From an uncultured Lachnospiraceae bacterium (GTDB lineage Bacteria > Bacillota > Clostridia > Lachnospirales > Lachnospiraceae), in the NCBI GenBank assembly GCA_910584945.1, contig CAJUDY010000030.1, positions 1 to 50,901 on the forward strand: a stretch of 50,901 nucleotides of DNA, read 5' to 3'. The notes under the pieces were generated by a model. That model was not told where the DNA came from. It was given only the letters and a program-made list of their open reading frames with translations, and ran no database searches. The position numbers were made by a program, and so were the translations under genes. Below, piece after piece: positions 32,389 through 41,215 of this stretch (positions are counted from its first letter, which is position 1; each line of letters begins with the position of its first letter).

Positions 32389-32414
32389 TATGGAAGAGAG
32401 GAGGGCGTAAAAAG

Positions 32415-32954
32415 TTGAGTAGACTCAGTGAACAGTATAAAAATGAGATCATGGATGCCATGATGAAAAAATTCGGCTATAAAAATCCGTTGCAGGTGCC
32501 AAAACTCAACAAAGTGGTCATCAACATGGGCGTTGGCGAGGCAAAAGAAAATGCGAAGATTCTGGATTCCGCAGTGAAGGATCTGGAGATCATCGCCGGT
32601 CAGAAAGCGGTTGTGACCAAGGCGAAGAACTCGGTTGCAAACTTCAAGATCCGTGAGGGGATGGCCATCGGCTGTAAAGTAACCCTGCGCGGCGAGAAGA
32701 TGTATGAATTTGTTGATCGTCTGGTGAACCTGGCACTGCCCCGTGTGCGCGACTTCCGCGGTGTGAATCCCAATGCTTTTGACGGCAGAGGAAACTACGC
32801 GCTGGGTATCAAAGAGCAGCTGATTTTCCCGGAAATTGAATATGACAAGGTGGACAAGGTAAGAGGTATGGACATCATCTTCGTAACTACTGCCAAGACA
32901 GATGAGGAAGCACGTTATCTGTTGAGCTTATTCAATATGCCGTTTGCAAGATAG
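32415..32954 (+). CDS. rplE: 50S ribosomal protein L5
   Basis: 179 residues from TTG 32415 with GAGGGCG upstream, the only start that keeps the normal LSEQYKNEIMDAMMKKFGYK opening. LNKVVINMGVGEAKEN and GNYALGIKEQLIFPEI are intact. Binds 5S rRNA. Confidence 0.95.
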   Translation: MSRLSEQYKNEIMDAMMKKFGYKNPLQVPKLNKVVINMGVGEAKENAKILDSAVKDLEIIAGQKAVVTKAKNSVANFKIREGMAIGCKVTLRGEKMYEFVDRLVNLALPRVRDFRGVNPNAFDGRGNYALGIKEQLIFPEIEYDKVDKVRGMDIIFVTTAKTDEEARYLLSLFNMPFAR

Positions 32955-32965
32955 GAGGGAATTTC

Positions 32966-33151
32966 ATGGCTAAGACATCGATGAAAATTAAACAGCAGCG
33001 CAGACAGAAATTCTCCACCAGAGAATACAGCCGCTGCAGAATCTGTGGTCGTCCACATGCTTACCTGAGAAAATACGGAATTTGCAGAATTTGCTTCCGT
33101 GAGCTGGCATATGCAGGCCAGATTCCGGGTGTGAAGAAAGCAAGTTGGTAG
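32966..33151 (+). CDS. rpsZ: 30S ribosomal protein S14, zinc-binding type
   Basis: 61 residues, ATG 32966 with AGGAGGG. CRICGRPHAYLRKYGICRIC holds the two C-x-x-C pairs of the short zinc form common in Gram-positives; the 89-residue form is not needed. No zinc-independent copy is seen in the window. Confidence 0.97.
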   Translation: MAKTSMKIKQQRRQKFSTREYSRCRICGRPHAYLRKYGICRICFRELAYAGQIPGVKKASW

Positions 33152-33176
33152 AAATTTAGTAAAGGAGGCAGTCAAA

Positions 33177-33578
33177 ATGACAACGAACGATCCAATCGCG
33201 GATATGCTCACAAGAATCCGTAATGCGAATACTGCGAAACATGATACCGTAGATATCCCGTCATCCAAAATGAAGCTGGCGATCGCGGATATCCTGGTCG
33301 ACGAAGGTTATGTTGCGAAATATGATCTGGTGGACAACGGAAACTTCAAAGACATCCGTATCACCTTAAAATATGGAAAAGACAAAAACGAGAAGATTAT
33401 CGCGGGCATCAAGAGAATCTCCAAGCCAGGCTTACGTGTGTATGCAGGCAAGGAAGATATGCCGAAGGTACTTGGCGGACTCGGCATCGCCATCGTATCC
33501 ACAAATAAAGGCGTTATGACCGACAAGAAGGCAAGAGAGCTGAATGTAGGCGGCGAAGTTCTGGCTTTTGTCTGGTAG
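33177..33578 (+). CDS. rpsH: 30S ribosomal protein S8
   Basis: 133 residues, ATG 33177 with AAAGGAGG. DPIADMLTRIRNANTAKHD and the C-terminal STNKGVMTDKKAREL with GGEVLAFVW are standard. In enterobacteria S8 represses the spc operon. Confidence 0.97.
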   Translation: MTTNDPIADMLTRIRNANTAKHDTVDIPSSKMKLAIADILVDEGYVAKYDLVDNGNFKDIRITLKYGKDKNEKIIAGIKRISKPGLRVYAGKEDMPKVLGGLGIAIVSTNKGVMTDKKARELNVGGEVLAFVW

Positions 33579-33611
33579 ACCGAGAGTAGCCCGCCCATAA
33601 TACTGAAAACA

Positions 33612-33633
33612 GAAGGGACGCAGACGTCCCTTC
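33612..33633 (+). other. Hairpin between rpsH and rplF
   Basis: GAAGGGACG (33612-33620) pairs perfectly with CGTCCCTTC (33625-33633), loop of 4. No T-run follows, so it is not a normal terminator; probably a processing or stability element inside the operon. Confidence 0.5.
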
Positions 33634-33662
33634 CGAAAATCTAAGTAAGGAGGATTTTAGAT

Positions 33663-34202
33663 ATGTCCCGTATCGGAAGATTACCGGTAGCTATCCCGGA
33701 AGGAGTCACCGTGACAGTTGCTGAGGGAAATAAAGTGACCGTAAAAGGTCCGAAGGGAACGCTGGAAAGAGTGCTTCCCACTGAGATGACGATCAAAGTA
33801 GAAGACGGTCACGTGGTCGTAACAAGACCCAATGATCTGAAGAAGATGAAATCTTTACACGGTCTGACAAGAACCCTGGTCTCCAACATGGTAACCGGCG
33901 TTCACGAAGGCTTCACAAAGGTTCTGGAAGTAAACGGCGTCGGTTATCGCTGTGCGAAATCCGGCAAGAAGCTGACTCTGAACCTTGGATACTCTCATCC
34001 TGTAGAGATGACCGATCCGGAAGGCGTGGAAGCAGTCGTAGAAGGCAACAAGATTACCGTCAAGGGTATCGACAAAGAGAAAGTCGGACAGTACGCGGCT
34101 GAGATTCGTGATAAGAGAAGACCGGAGCCGTATAAGGGCAAAGGTATCAAGTATGAGACCGAAGTCATCAGACGTAAAGTTGGTAAGACTGGTAAGAAAT
34201 AA
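33663..34202 (+). CDS. rplF: 50S ribosomal protein L6
   Basis: 179 residues, ATG 33663 with AAGGAGG. MSRIGRLPVAIPEGV opens it; the second repeat has ITVKGIDKEKVGQYAAEIR and RRPEPYKGKGIKYETE. Located near the factor-binding site. Confidence 0.97.
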   Translation: MSRIGRLPVAIPEGVTVTVAEGNKVTVKGPKGTLERVLPTEMTIKVEDGHVVVTRPNDLKKMKSLHGLTRTLVSNMVTGVHEGFTKVLEVNGVGYRCAKSGKKLTLNLGYSHPVEMTDPEGVEAVVEGNKITVKGIDKEKVGQYAAEIRDKRRPEPYKGKGIKYETEVIRRKVGKTGKK

Positions 34203-34219
34203 ATAAGGAGAGTGTAAAG

Positions 34220-34588
34220 ATGGTCAGTAAGAAATCAAGAAGCGAAGTACGCGCTAAGAAACACTACAGATTACGTCATCACATCAGCGGTACAGCAGAC
34301 AGACCGCGTCTGGCAGTGTTCAGAAGCAATAATCATATGTATGCGCAGATTATCGACGACACCGTGGGAAACACTCTGGTATCCGCTTCCACCGTACAGA
34401 AGGAAGTAAAAGCAGAGCTTGAGAAGACCAACAACGTTGATGCGGCCGCATACCTGGGCAAAGTGATCGCGCAGAGAGCGCTGGAAAAGGGAATCAAAGT
34501 GGTCGTATTCGACCGCGGAGGTTTTATCTACCAGGGCAAGGTCGCGGCGCTTGCAGAAGCAGCCCGTGAAGCCGGACTGGAATTTTAG
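34220..34588 (+). CDS. rplR: 50S ribosomal protein L18
   Basis: 122 residues, ATG 34220 with AAGGAGAG. RLAVFRSNNHMYAQIIDD and VVFDRGGFIYQGKVAALAEA are typical. Binds 5S rRNA with L5. Confidence 0.97.
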   Translation: MVSKKSRSEVRAKKHYRLRHHISGTADRPRLAVFRSNNHMYAQIIDDTVGNTLVSASTVQKEVKAELEKTNNVDAAAYLGKVIAQRALEKGIKVVVFDRGGFIYQGKVAALAEAAREAGLEF

Positions 34589-34605
34589 AGGAGGAGGAAA
34601 AAGAC

Positions 34606-35115
34606 ATGAGACATGAGATTATTGATGCAAGTCAGTTGGAATTAACTGAAAAAGTAGTGTCAATTAAGCGTGTAAGCAAGACCGTCAAAGGCGGCCGCAG
34701 CATGCGTTTCACAGCTCTGGTAGTCGTAGGTGACGGCAACGGTCACGTAGGCGCTGGTCTTGGCAAAGCCACTGAAATTCCGGAAGCAATCCGCAAGGGA
34801 AAAGAAGATGCTGTGAAGAAACTGGTAACCGTCGCACTGGACGACAACAACAGTATCCCCCACGACAATCTGGGCAAGTATGGAAGCTCTTCCGTACTGC
34901 TTAAGAGATCTCCGGAAGGTACCGGTATCATCGCAGGCGGTCCGGCACGTGCGGTTGTGGAGCTGGCAGGCGTGAAGAATATCCGTACCAAGTCCCTTGG
35001 TTCCAACAACAAGCAGAATGTGGTGCTGGCAACCATCGAGGGATTATCAAGAGTGACTTCTCCGGAGGATGTTGCGAAGAAGCGCGGGAAATCTGTAGAC
35101 GAAATCATGGCGTAA
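34606..35115 (+). CDS. rpsE: 30S ribosomal protein S5
   Basis: 169 residues, ATG 34606 with AGGAGGAGG. The decoding-region motif VVVGDGNGHVGAGLGKATEI and AGGPARAVVELAGVKNI are complete; the RVSKTVKGGRSMRFTAL loop that contacts S4 looks wild type. Confidence 0.97.
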   Translation: MRHEIIDASQLELTEKVVSIKRVSKTVKGGRSMRFTALVVVGDGNGHVGAGLGKATEIPEAIRKGKEDAVKKLVTVALDDNNSIPHDNLGKYGSSSVLLKRSPEGTGIIAGGPARAVVELAGVKNIRTKSLGSNNKQNVVLATIEGLSRVTSPEDVAKKRGKSVDEIMA

Positions 35116-35130
35116 GAAAGGAGAATGAAC

Positions 35131-35313
35131 ATGGCAGAGAAATTAAAGATCACATTAGTAAAATCTCCGATCGGAGCGATTCCGAAGCAGAAAGCTACCG
35201 TGGAAGCCCTTGGCCTTAGAAAACTCAACAAGACGGTTGAGATGCCCGACAATGAGGCGGTTCGCGGCATGATCTGGCATGTAAGACATTTGGTCAAAGT
35301 GGAAGAAATCTAA
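35131..35313 (+). CDS. rpmD: 50S ribosomal protein L30
   Basis: 60 residues from ATG 35131, 7 bases after AAGGAG; the ATG at 35125 is too close to that site. LKITLVKSPIGAIPKQKATV and MIWHVRHLVKVEE are diagnostic. Confidence 0.94.
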   Translation: MAEKLKITLVKSPIGAIPKQKATVEALGLRKLNKTVEMPDNEAVRGMIWHVRHLVKVEEI

Positions 35314-35333
35314 TCAGTTAAGGAGGTGTCACA

Positions 35334-35774
35334 ATGGACTTATCGAATTTAACGTATGCGGAAGGCTCTAAGAAGAGTGATAACTTCAGAAGAGGCCGCG
35401 GACATGGTTCAGGAAATGGTAAGACAGCCGGCAAAGGCCATAAAGGTCAGAAAGCTCGTTCCGGAGCGCCGAGACCGGGTTTTGAAGGCGGTCAGATGCC
35501 GTTATACAGAAGAATCCCCAAGAGGGGCTTTACAAACCGGAATACCAAAGAGATCGTTGGTATCAATGTAAGCGTTCTGGAGAGATTCGACAATGACAGT
35601 GTGGTTTCCGTAGAGACGCTGATTGCAGAAGGGATCGTCAAGAACCCGAGAGACGGCGTCAAGATTCTCGGAGGCGGAGAACTGACAAAGAAACTGACTG
35701 TTCAGGCAAATGCATTTTCCGCAGGCGCGGCAGCAAAGATTGAGGCTCTTGGTGGAAAAGCAGAGGTGATCTAA
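35334..35774 (+). CDS. rplO: 50S ribosomal protein L15
   Basis: 146 residues, ATG 35334 with AAGGAGG. RRGRGHGSGNGKTAGKGHKG and FEGGQMPLYRRIPKRGF are the L15 signatures. The stop TAATG overlaps the secY start by one base, so the two are coupled. Confidence 0.97.
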   Translation: MDLSNLTYAEGSKKSDNFRRGRGHGSGNGKTAGKGHKGQKARSGAPRPGFEGGQMPLYRRIPKRGFTNRNTKEIVGINVSVLERFDNDSVVSVETLIAEGIVKNPRDGVKILGGGELTKKLTVQANAFSAGAAAKIEALGGKAEVI

Positions 35775-37090
35775 TGTTCAAAACATTACGGAGCGCATTT
35801 AAAATTGAAGATATCCGGAAAAAACTGATCTTCACATTTTTCATGCTTGTGGTCGTAAGATTTGGATCTCAGCTGCCGATCCCGGGAGTGAACAGAGACT
35901 ATTTCGCTCAGTGGTTTGCAGCGCAGACCGGTGACGCATTCAACTTCTTTGATGCGTTCACCGGAGGTTCCTTTACCAGTATGTCGCTTTTTGCGCTTGG
36001 TATTACGCCTTACATCACTTCTTCCATCATCATGCAGCTTCTGACCATTGCGATTCCGAAGCTGGAAGAGATGCAGAAAGACGGAGAGGACGGAAGAAAA
36101 AAGATTCAGACTTTCTCCCGTTATCTGACCGTGGTTCTGGCTCTGATCGAAGGCACGGCCATGACGATTGGCTTCGGCGGAAGAGGGCTTTTACAGTCCG
36201 CGACGATTCCCAATATGATCGTGGTGGTGGCGGCGATGACAGCCGGAAGCGCATTCTTGATGTGGATCGGCGAGGAGATCACAGAGCATGGAGTGGGGAA
36301 CGGGATCTCCATCGTGCTTTTGATCAATATTGTATCCAGAATTCCGGACGATTTTATTCAGCTCTATGAGCAGTTCGTCAAAGGCAAGACCATCTTAAAC
36401 GGCGTGCTGGCGGCGGTGATTATTATTGCAGTGGTTCTGGTGACGGTTGTATTCGTAATCTTTCTGCAGGGCGGCGAGCGCCGGATTCCGGTGCAATATG
36501 CCAAGAAGATGCAGGGACGCAAGATGGTGGGCGGACAGTCGACCAACATTCCCCTGAAAGTGAATACAGCAGGCGTCATTCCTGTCATTTTTGCTTCTTC
36601 TCTCATGAGCTTTCCGGGTGTGATCGCATCGCTTCTGGGTAAGACGGGCGGCACAGGAATCGGCGCCAGGATTTTGACCGGATTAAACCAGTCCAGCTGG
36701 TGTAATCCCAGTCAGCCGATCTATTCCATCGGTCTTCTGGTATATATCGTGTTAGTCGTATTTTTCGCGTATTTCTACACGTCCATTACCTTTAATCCGA
36801 TTGAAATATCCAACAATATGAAGCGCCAGGGTGGGTTTATCCCTGGAATCCGGCCGGGCAAGCCAACGACGGAATATCTTGGCAGAATCTTGAATTACAT
36901 TGTATTTATCGGGGCAGTAGGACTGATTATCGTATGCGTGATTCCAATTGTGTTCAACGGATTCTTCGGAGCCGATGTTTCTTTTGGAGGAACCTCGATC
37001 ATCATTATCGTGGGCGTTGTCTTAGAGACCTTAAAGCAGATCGAATCTCAGATGCTGGTGCGTTACTATAAAGGTTTTTTGAACGATTGA
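35774..37090 (+). CDS. secY: Protein translocase subunit SecY
   Basis: 438 residues, ATG 35774. Ten membrane segments; RFGSQLPIPGVN in the first, GITPYITSSIIMQLL in the second (lateral gate), and the cytosolic loops with GGERRIPVQYAKKM and RPGKPTTEYL that meet the ribosome and SecA. Last gene of the spc run before a terminator. Confidence 0.97.
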   Translation: MFKTLRSAFKIEDIRKKLIFTFFMLVVVRFGSQLPIPGVNRDYFAQWFAAQTGDAFNFFDAFTGGSFTSMSLFALGITPYITSSIIMQLLTIAIPKLEEMQKDGEDGRKKIQTFSRYLTVVLALIEGTAMTIGFGGRGLLQSATIPNMIVVVAAMTAGSAFLMWIGEEITEHGVGNGISIVLLINIVSRIPDDFIQLYEQFVKGKTILNGVLAAVIIIAVVLVTVVFVIFLQGGERRIPVQYAKKMQGRKMVGGQSTNIPLKVNTAGVIPVIFASSLMSFPGVIASLLGKTGGTGIGARILTGLNQSSWCNPSQPIYSIGLLVYIVLVVFFAYFYTSITFNPIEISNNMKRQGGFIPGIRPGKPTTEYLGRILNYIVFIGAVGLIIVCVIPIVFNGFFGADVSFGGTSIIIIVGVVLETLKQIESQMLVRYYKGFLND

Positions 37091-37127
37091 CCAAATTGCC
37101 AACGGTAAACAAGTGACAGCAATGTGG

Positions 37128-37176
37128 AGCCTGTACGGAAGCGCCCTTTTCGGGTACTTTCTTACAGGCTTTTTTT
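37128..37176 (+). terminator. Intrinsic terminator after secY
   Basis: AGCCTGTA (37128-37135) pairs with TACAGGCT (37163-37170), the long loop holds a smaller CGCCC/GGGT-rich hairpin, and seven T follow (37170-37176). It separates the secY transcript from adk. Confidence 0.75.
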
Positions 37177-37235
37177 GAAAGATACGGCAGTTTGGTCTGT
37201 ATGATCCGTCCATTTTTCAGAGGATGGCTGAACTG

Positions 37236-37264
37236 TTGCAAAAAAATTACATAACATGTATGAT
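37236..37264 (+). promoter_or_regulatory. Promoter of the adk operon
   Basis: TTGCAA (37236-37241), 17-base spacer, TATGAT (37259-37264), 26 bases before the adk ATG. Confidence 0.65.
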
Positions 37265-37289
37265 TTGGGAAAATATGGAGAATACTATT

Positions 37290-37934
37290 ATGAAGATTAT
37301 TATGTTGGGAGCTCCGGGGGCCGGAAAAGGCACCCAGGCAAAGAAGATCGCCGCAAAGTATCAGATCCCCCATATCTCCACGGGTGATATCTTCCGGGCG
37401 AACATCAAGAACGGAACTGAGCTGGGGAAAAAGGCGAAAACCTACATGGACCAGGGACTGCTGGTGCCGGACGAACTGGTGTGCGATTTGGTAGTAGACC
37501 GGGTACAGCAGGCAGACTGTGAAAAAGGCTATATCCTGGACGGCTTTCCGAGGACGATTCCCCAGGCGGAGAGCCTTGACAAGGCGCTGGCGGCACTGGG
37601 AGAGTCCGTGGACTATGCCGTTAATGTGGAAGTTCCGGATGAGAACATCGTGAAGAGAATGGGCGGACGCCGCGCGTGCGTGGGCTGCGGCGCAACCTAC
37701 CATATGGAATTCGCACCGACCAAAAAGGAAGGCATCTGCGATACCTGTGGAGCGGAGTTGATCTTAAGGGATGACGACAAGCCGGAGACGGTACAGAAGC
37801 GTTTGGGCGTCTATCATGATCAGACCCAGCCTCTCATCGAGTATTATCATAAAAAAGGCATCTTAAGAGATGTGGACGGAACCATGGATATGGAAGAGGT
37901 GTTCCAGGCCATCGTGAAGATATTGGGAGCATAA
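37290..37934 (+). CDS. adk: Adenylate kinase, zinc-LID type
   Basis: Start at ATG 37290 with GGAG 9 bases upstream, giving 214 residues; the longer reading adds a non-conserved tail. P-loop GAPGAGKGT at 7-15, GFPRTIPQAE, and a LID with CVGCGATYHMEF and CDTCGAEL, four Cys that bind zinc. Interconverts AMP, ADP and ATP. In this position in most Firmicutes spc operons; map follows 5 bases later. Confidence 0.96.
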   Translation: MKIIMLGAPGAGKGTQAKKIAAKYQIPHISTGDIFRANIKNGTELGKKAKTYMDQGLLVPDELVCDLVVDRVQQADCEKGYILDGFPRTIPQAESLDKALAALGESVDYAVNVEVPDENIVKRMGGRRACVGCGATYHMEFAPTKKEGICDTCGAELILRDDDKPETVQKRLGVYHDQTQPLIEYYHKKGILRDVDGTMDMEEVFQAIVKILGA

Positions 37935-37939
37935 GAAAG

Positions 37940-38692
37940 ATGGCAGTCACGATTAAATCTGCAAGAGAGATCGAATTGATGCGCGAAGCAGGCCGGCTGC
38001 TGGAGATCGTTCATGACGAGATGGGCAGGATCATAAAGCCCGGAATCTCCACCTGGGAGATCAATGAATGCGGAGATAAGATGATCAGGAAGCTGGGCTG
38101 CGTGCCCAATTTCCTGAATTACGGAGGATTTCCGGCAGCGATCTGCGTGTCGGTGAATGAGGAAGTGGTCCATGGGATACCCAGAAGAGAGCACATCCTG
38201 AAAGAAGGGGACATTGTCAGCCTGGACGCCGGGCTGATCTACAAAGGTTATCATTCCGATGCGGCCAGAACCCATCGGGTGGGCCGGGTCAGCGAGGAAG
38301 TGCAGAAGCTTCTGGACGTCACAAAGCAGAGCTTTTTTGAGGGAATCAAGATGGCCAGACCGGGCAACCATCTTCATGATATCTCCAATGCCATAGACGA
38401 CTATGTCAGCAGCTTCGGCTTCGGGATCGTGGAGGACCTGGTGGGGCACGGCATCGGGACTAAGCTGCACGAAGATCCTCAGGTGCCGAACTTCCGCCAG
38501 AAAAAGAAAGGGATGAAGCTGATCCCGGGTATGACGCTGGCGGTGGAACCTATGATCAATATGGGAAGCAAGGATGTGGTCTGGCTAGAAGATCAGTGGA
38601 CGGTGATTACGAAGGACCATAAGCCCTCCGCCCATTATGAGAACACCATTCTGATCACGGACGGAGAACCGGAGCTTTTGACGCTTCATTAG
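37940..38692 (+). CDS. map: Methionine aminopeptidase, type I
   Basis: 250 residues, ATG 37940. Metal ligands lie in SLDAGLIYKGYHSDAARTHR (two Asp), GHGIGTKLHEDPQVPNF (His and HED) and the late VEPMINMGS and Glu near YENTILIT. Removes N-terminal Met after deformylation. The N-terminal zinc-finger extension of eukaryotic enzymes is absent. Confidence 0.96.
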   Translation: MAVTIKSAREIELMREAGRLLEIVHDEMGRIIKPGISTWEINECGDKMIRKLGCVPNFLNYGGFPAAICVSVNEEVVHGIPRREHILKEGDIVSLDAGLIYKGYHSDAARTHRVGRVSEEVQKLLDVTKQSFFEGIKMARPGNHLHDISNAIDDYVSSFGFGIVEDLVGHGIGTKLHEDPQVPNFRQKKKGMKLIPGMTLAVEPMINMGSKDVVWLEDQWTVITKDHKPSAHYENTILITDGEPELLTLH

Positions 38693-38724
38693 CGTACTGG
38701 CCGGAGGAAAGGAATGAAAACCAG

Positions 38725-39027
38725 ATGGTAAAGATCGAAGCAGGCATGTTCGCAAGATCCCTTGCCGGACATGACCAGAACAGACTTTATGTCATAATCC
38801 GTGAAGAGGCCGAATATGTATGGTTAGTGGATGGTATCTTAAGGCCCCTGGAAAAGCCCAAGAAAAAAAAGAAAAAGCATATCCAGGTGATTCATCGGGT
38901 AGCAGAACCCGTCCGGCAGGCTTTGGAAGAAAAAGCCCTGCTTCGGAATGAACAGATCAAGCAAATAATTCAATCAGAAAGCCAGAGCTGGCAGGAGGAT
39001 AAAGATGTCGAAAGCAGATGTAATTGA
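38725..39027 (+). CDS. KOW-domain RNA-binding protein (L14e-like)
   Basis: 100 residues from ATG 38725; GGAGG lies 17 bases upstream with a nearer AAGGAAT, so translation may be weak. KIEAGMFARSLAGHDQNRLY and LVDGILRPLEKPKKKKKK match the KOW/L14e-like protein found between map and infA in many Clostridia. The role is unproven; a ribosome-associated protein is likely. The last 23 bases overlap infA. Confidence 0.8.
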   Translation: MVKIEAGMFARSLAGHDQNRLYVIIREEAEYVWLVDGILRPLEKPKKKKKKHIQVIHRVAEPVRQALEEKALLRNEQIKQIIQSESQSWQEDKDVESRCN

Positions 39028-39223
39028 AATTGAAGGAACTGTAGTGGAAAAACTGCCGAACGCCATGTTCCAGGTGGAACTGGAGAACGGACACCGGGTG
39101 CTGGCGCACATCAGCGGAAAACTCCGGATGAATTTTATCCGGATCTTACCGGGGGACAAGGTGACCATTGAGCTATCCCCCTATGATCTCTCCAAAGGGA
39201 GGATTATCTGGAGAGATAAGTAA
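39005..39223 (+). CDS. infA: Translation initiation factor IF-1
   Basis: 72 residues, ATG 39005 with AGGAGG in the KOW coding sequence. MSKADVIEIEGTVVEKLPNA, FQVELENGHRVLAHISGK and YDLSKGRIIWRDK are the S1/OB-fold signature. Confidence 0.97.
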   Translation: MSKADVIEIEGTVVEKLPNAMFQVELENGHRVLAHISGKLRMNFIRILPGDKVTIELSPYDLSKGRIIWRDK

Positions 39224-39257
39224 AGCGTTTTTTTGGAAAAGTTTTTACAAATTTTAC

Positions 39258-39286
39258 TTGCATTCCACTCATGCCTCTGGTATAAT
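39258..39286 (+). promoter_or_regulatory. Promoter of the rpmJ-rpsM-rpsK-rpsD-rpoA run
   Basis: TTGCAT (39258-39263), 17-base spacer, TATAAT (39281-39286), 63 bases before the rpmJ start. Confidence 0.65.
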
Positions 39287-39349
39287 ATGTAGGCATGATT
39301 TTGGGGGCGTATACCCTCGGAAAGGAAACGATGAAAGGAGGACTTTACT

Positions 39350-39463
39350 GTGAAGGTTAGATCATCGGTGAAACCTATTTGCGAAAAGTGCAAAATCATC
39401 AAGAGAAAAGGTAGTATCAGAGTAATCTGTGAAAATCCAAAACACAAACAGAGACAAGGCTAA
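39350..39463 (+). CDS. rpmJ: 50S ribosomal protein L36
   Basis: 37 residues from GTG 39350 after AAAGGAGG. The product KVRSSVKPICEKCKIIKRKG and CENPKHKQRQG has the Cys-Cys-Cys-His zinc set of the C+ form. In the usual place between infA and rpsM. Confidence 0.95.
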   Translation: MKVRSSVKPICEKCKIIKRKGSIRVICENPKHKQRQG

Positions 39464-39733
39464 TGTCTGTGAATGTTAGCACTTGTGGTTTTTTCATATG
39501 GCGGCTGCAGTTGAAACACACGGATGTGTGGAACAACTGATATATATAAAAGACTGAAAGTGGACGATTATTCATAAGAGATGATATTGCTTAAAACCGG
39601 GAAGGATGGACGGCCCTGGCCGTAAGTACCGGAAAGAATGGGTGGTTACCCATTTGGGCAGACGGGTGGAATCCGTCATTCGCTGCCTCATTTAGGAAAA
39701 TATTGTAGTAGAGAAAATGGAGGAATAATCACA
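39464..39733 (+). ncRNA. Structured leader between rpmJ and rpsM
   Basis: 270 bases without a gene. From about 39605 a compact set of hairpins appears: CGGCC with GGCCG, ATGGGT-GGTT-ACCCAT, and GACGG with CCGTC enclosed by GGCAG with CTGCC. The start of rpsM follows 40 bases later. S4 regulates the alpha operon in other bacteria; an S4- or S13-linked leader is possible here, but I cannot match it to a known class. Confidence 0.4.
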
Positions 39734-40102
39734 ATGGCTCGTATTGCTGGTGTAGATTTACCAAGAGAAAAACGCGTAGAGATCGGCCTGACCTATATCT
39801 ACGGAATCGGTAGAGCAAGCTCCAACCGTATTCTGAAAGAGGCAGGAGTGAGTCCGGACACCCGCGTCAGAGATCTGACGGACGATGAGGTGAAGCGGAT
39901 CAGTTCCGTGATCGATCAGACTCAGACGGTGGAAGGTGATCTGAGAAGACAGATCGCTATGGATATCAAGAGACTTCAGGAGATCGGATGCTACAGAGGC
40001 GTCCGTCATCGTAAGAGCCTTCCGGTTCGCGGTCAGAAGACGAAGACCAACGCAAGAACCAGAAAAGGTCCGAGAAAAACCGTGGCAAATAAGAAGAAAT
40101 AA
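39734..40102 (+). CDS. rpsM: 30S ribosomal protein S13
   Basis: Start at ATG 39734 with GGAGG 10 bases upstream, 122 residues; longer reading adds non-conserved sequence. MARIAGVDLPREKRVEIGLT, IYGIGRASSNRIL and RGQKTKTNARTRKGPRKTVA are typical. Contacts P-site tRNA. Confidence 0.96.
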   Translation: MARIAGVDLPREKRVEIGLTYIYGIGRASSNRILKEAGVSPDTRVRDLTDDEVKRISSVIDQTQTVEGDLRRQIAMDIKRLQEIGCYRGVRHRKSLPVRGQKTKTNARTRKGPRKTVANKKK

Positions 40103-40162
40103 ATAAGACAGAGTTAATTGATGAGACGAATAGAAAGTTGAAGAAAGTAGGTTAGTTTAGAA

Positions 40163-40555
40163 ATGGCTAAAGTTACGAAGAAAGTGACAAAAAAGCGTAT
40201 TAAGAAAAACGTTGAACGCGGACAGGCACATATCCAGTCATCTTTCAATAATACGATCGTGACCCTCACCGATGCAGAGGGCAACGCGCTGAGCTGGGCA
40301 AGTGCTGGTGGTCTTGGTTTTAGAGGTTCAAGGAAATCTACTCCGTATGCAGCGCAGATGGCTGCAGAGACTGCTACCAAAGCAGCTTTGATTCACGGTT
40401 TAAAGACAGTAGATGTGTTCGTAAAGGGACCTGGTTCAGGTAGAGAGGCTGCAATCCGTGCATTGCAGGCATGTGGTCTGGAAGTAATCAGCATTACCGA
40501 TGTGACTCCGGTACCCCATAACGGCTGTCGTCCACCAAAACGTAGAAGAGTTTAA
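40163..40555 (+). CDS. rpsK: 30S ribosomal protein S11
   Basis: 130 residues, ATG 40163; the ribosome site GTAGGTTAG is weaker than in its neighbours. GQAHIQSSFNNTIVTLTD and TPVPHNGCRPPKRRRV are diagnostic. Forms part of the mRNA exit path. Confidence 0.96.
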   Translation: MAKVTKKVTKKRIKKNVERGQAHIQSSFNNTIVTLTDAEGNALSWASAGGLGFRGSRKSTPYAAQMAAETATKAALIHGLKTVDVFVKGPGSGREAAIRALQACGLEVISITDVTPVPHNGCRPPKRRRV

Positions 40556-40572
40556 TCAGGAGGGTATGAAAG

Positions 40573-41166
40573 ATGGCGATTAACAGAACACCAGTCCTTA
40601 AAAGATGCCGGTCCCTTGGTCTGGACCCGGTTTATTTGGGAATCGATAAAAAATCTAAGAGAAATGCGCAGAGAAGCAATAAAAAAGTATCCGAGTACGG
40701 CCTTCAGTTAAAAGAGAAGCAGAAAGCAAAGTTCATCTACGGCGTGCTGGAGAAGCCGTTCCGCAATTATTATAAGAAAGCAGACCGTATGAAAGGCATG
40801 ACCGGTGCGAACCTGATGATCATGCTGGAGACCAGACTGGACAACGTGATCTTCCGTCTCGGCTTTGCGAGAACCCGCCAGGAAGCAAGACAGATTGTTG
40901 ACCACAAGCATGTGCTGGTGAACGGCAAGCAGGTGAACATTCCGTCCTATCTTGTGAAAGCAGGAGATACGGTGGAGATCAAAGAGAAGTGCAAAGGCTC
41001 CGACCGCTACAAAGCGATCGCGGAGGCAACCGGCGGACGTCTGGTGCCGGAATGGCTGGATGCGGATCTGGAGAACTTAAAGGGCCTTGTAAAAGAACTT
41101 CCGACCAGAGACATGATTGACGTTCCGGTCAACGAGATGCTTATCGTCGAGTTGTATTCTAAATAA
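40573..41166 (+). CDS. rpsD: 30S ribosomal protein S4
   Basis: 197 residues, ATG 40573 with AGGAGGGT. MAINRTPVLKRCRSLGLDPV keeps only one Cys, so this is the zinc-free form. The S4 RNA-binding domain LDNVIFRLGFARTRQEARQI and VNGKQVNIPSYLV is intact. Positions it in the alpha operon rather than alone as in Bacillus. Confidence 0.96.
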   Translation: MAINRTPVLKRCRSLGLDPVYLGIDKKSKRNAQRSNKKVSEYGLQLKEKQKAKFIYGVLEKPFRNYYKKADRMKGMTGANLMIMLETRLDNVIFRLGFARTRQEARQIVDHKHVLVNGKQVNIPSYLVKAGDTVEIKEKCKGSDRYKAIAEATGGRLVPEWLDADLENLKGLVKELPTRDMIDVPVNEMLIVELYSK

Positions 41167-41215
41167 TTAAAACCGGCAGTGTTGTCACCCAGCAAAGAAC
41201 AGGAGGGGCTTCTTA

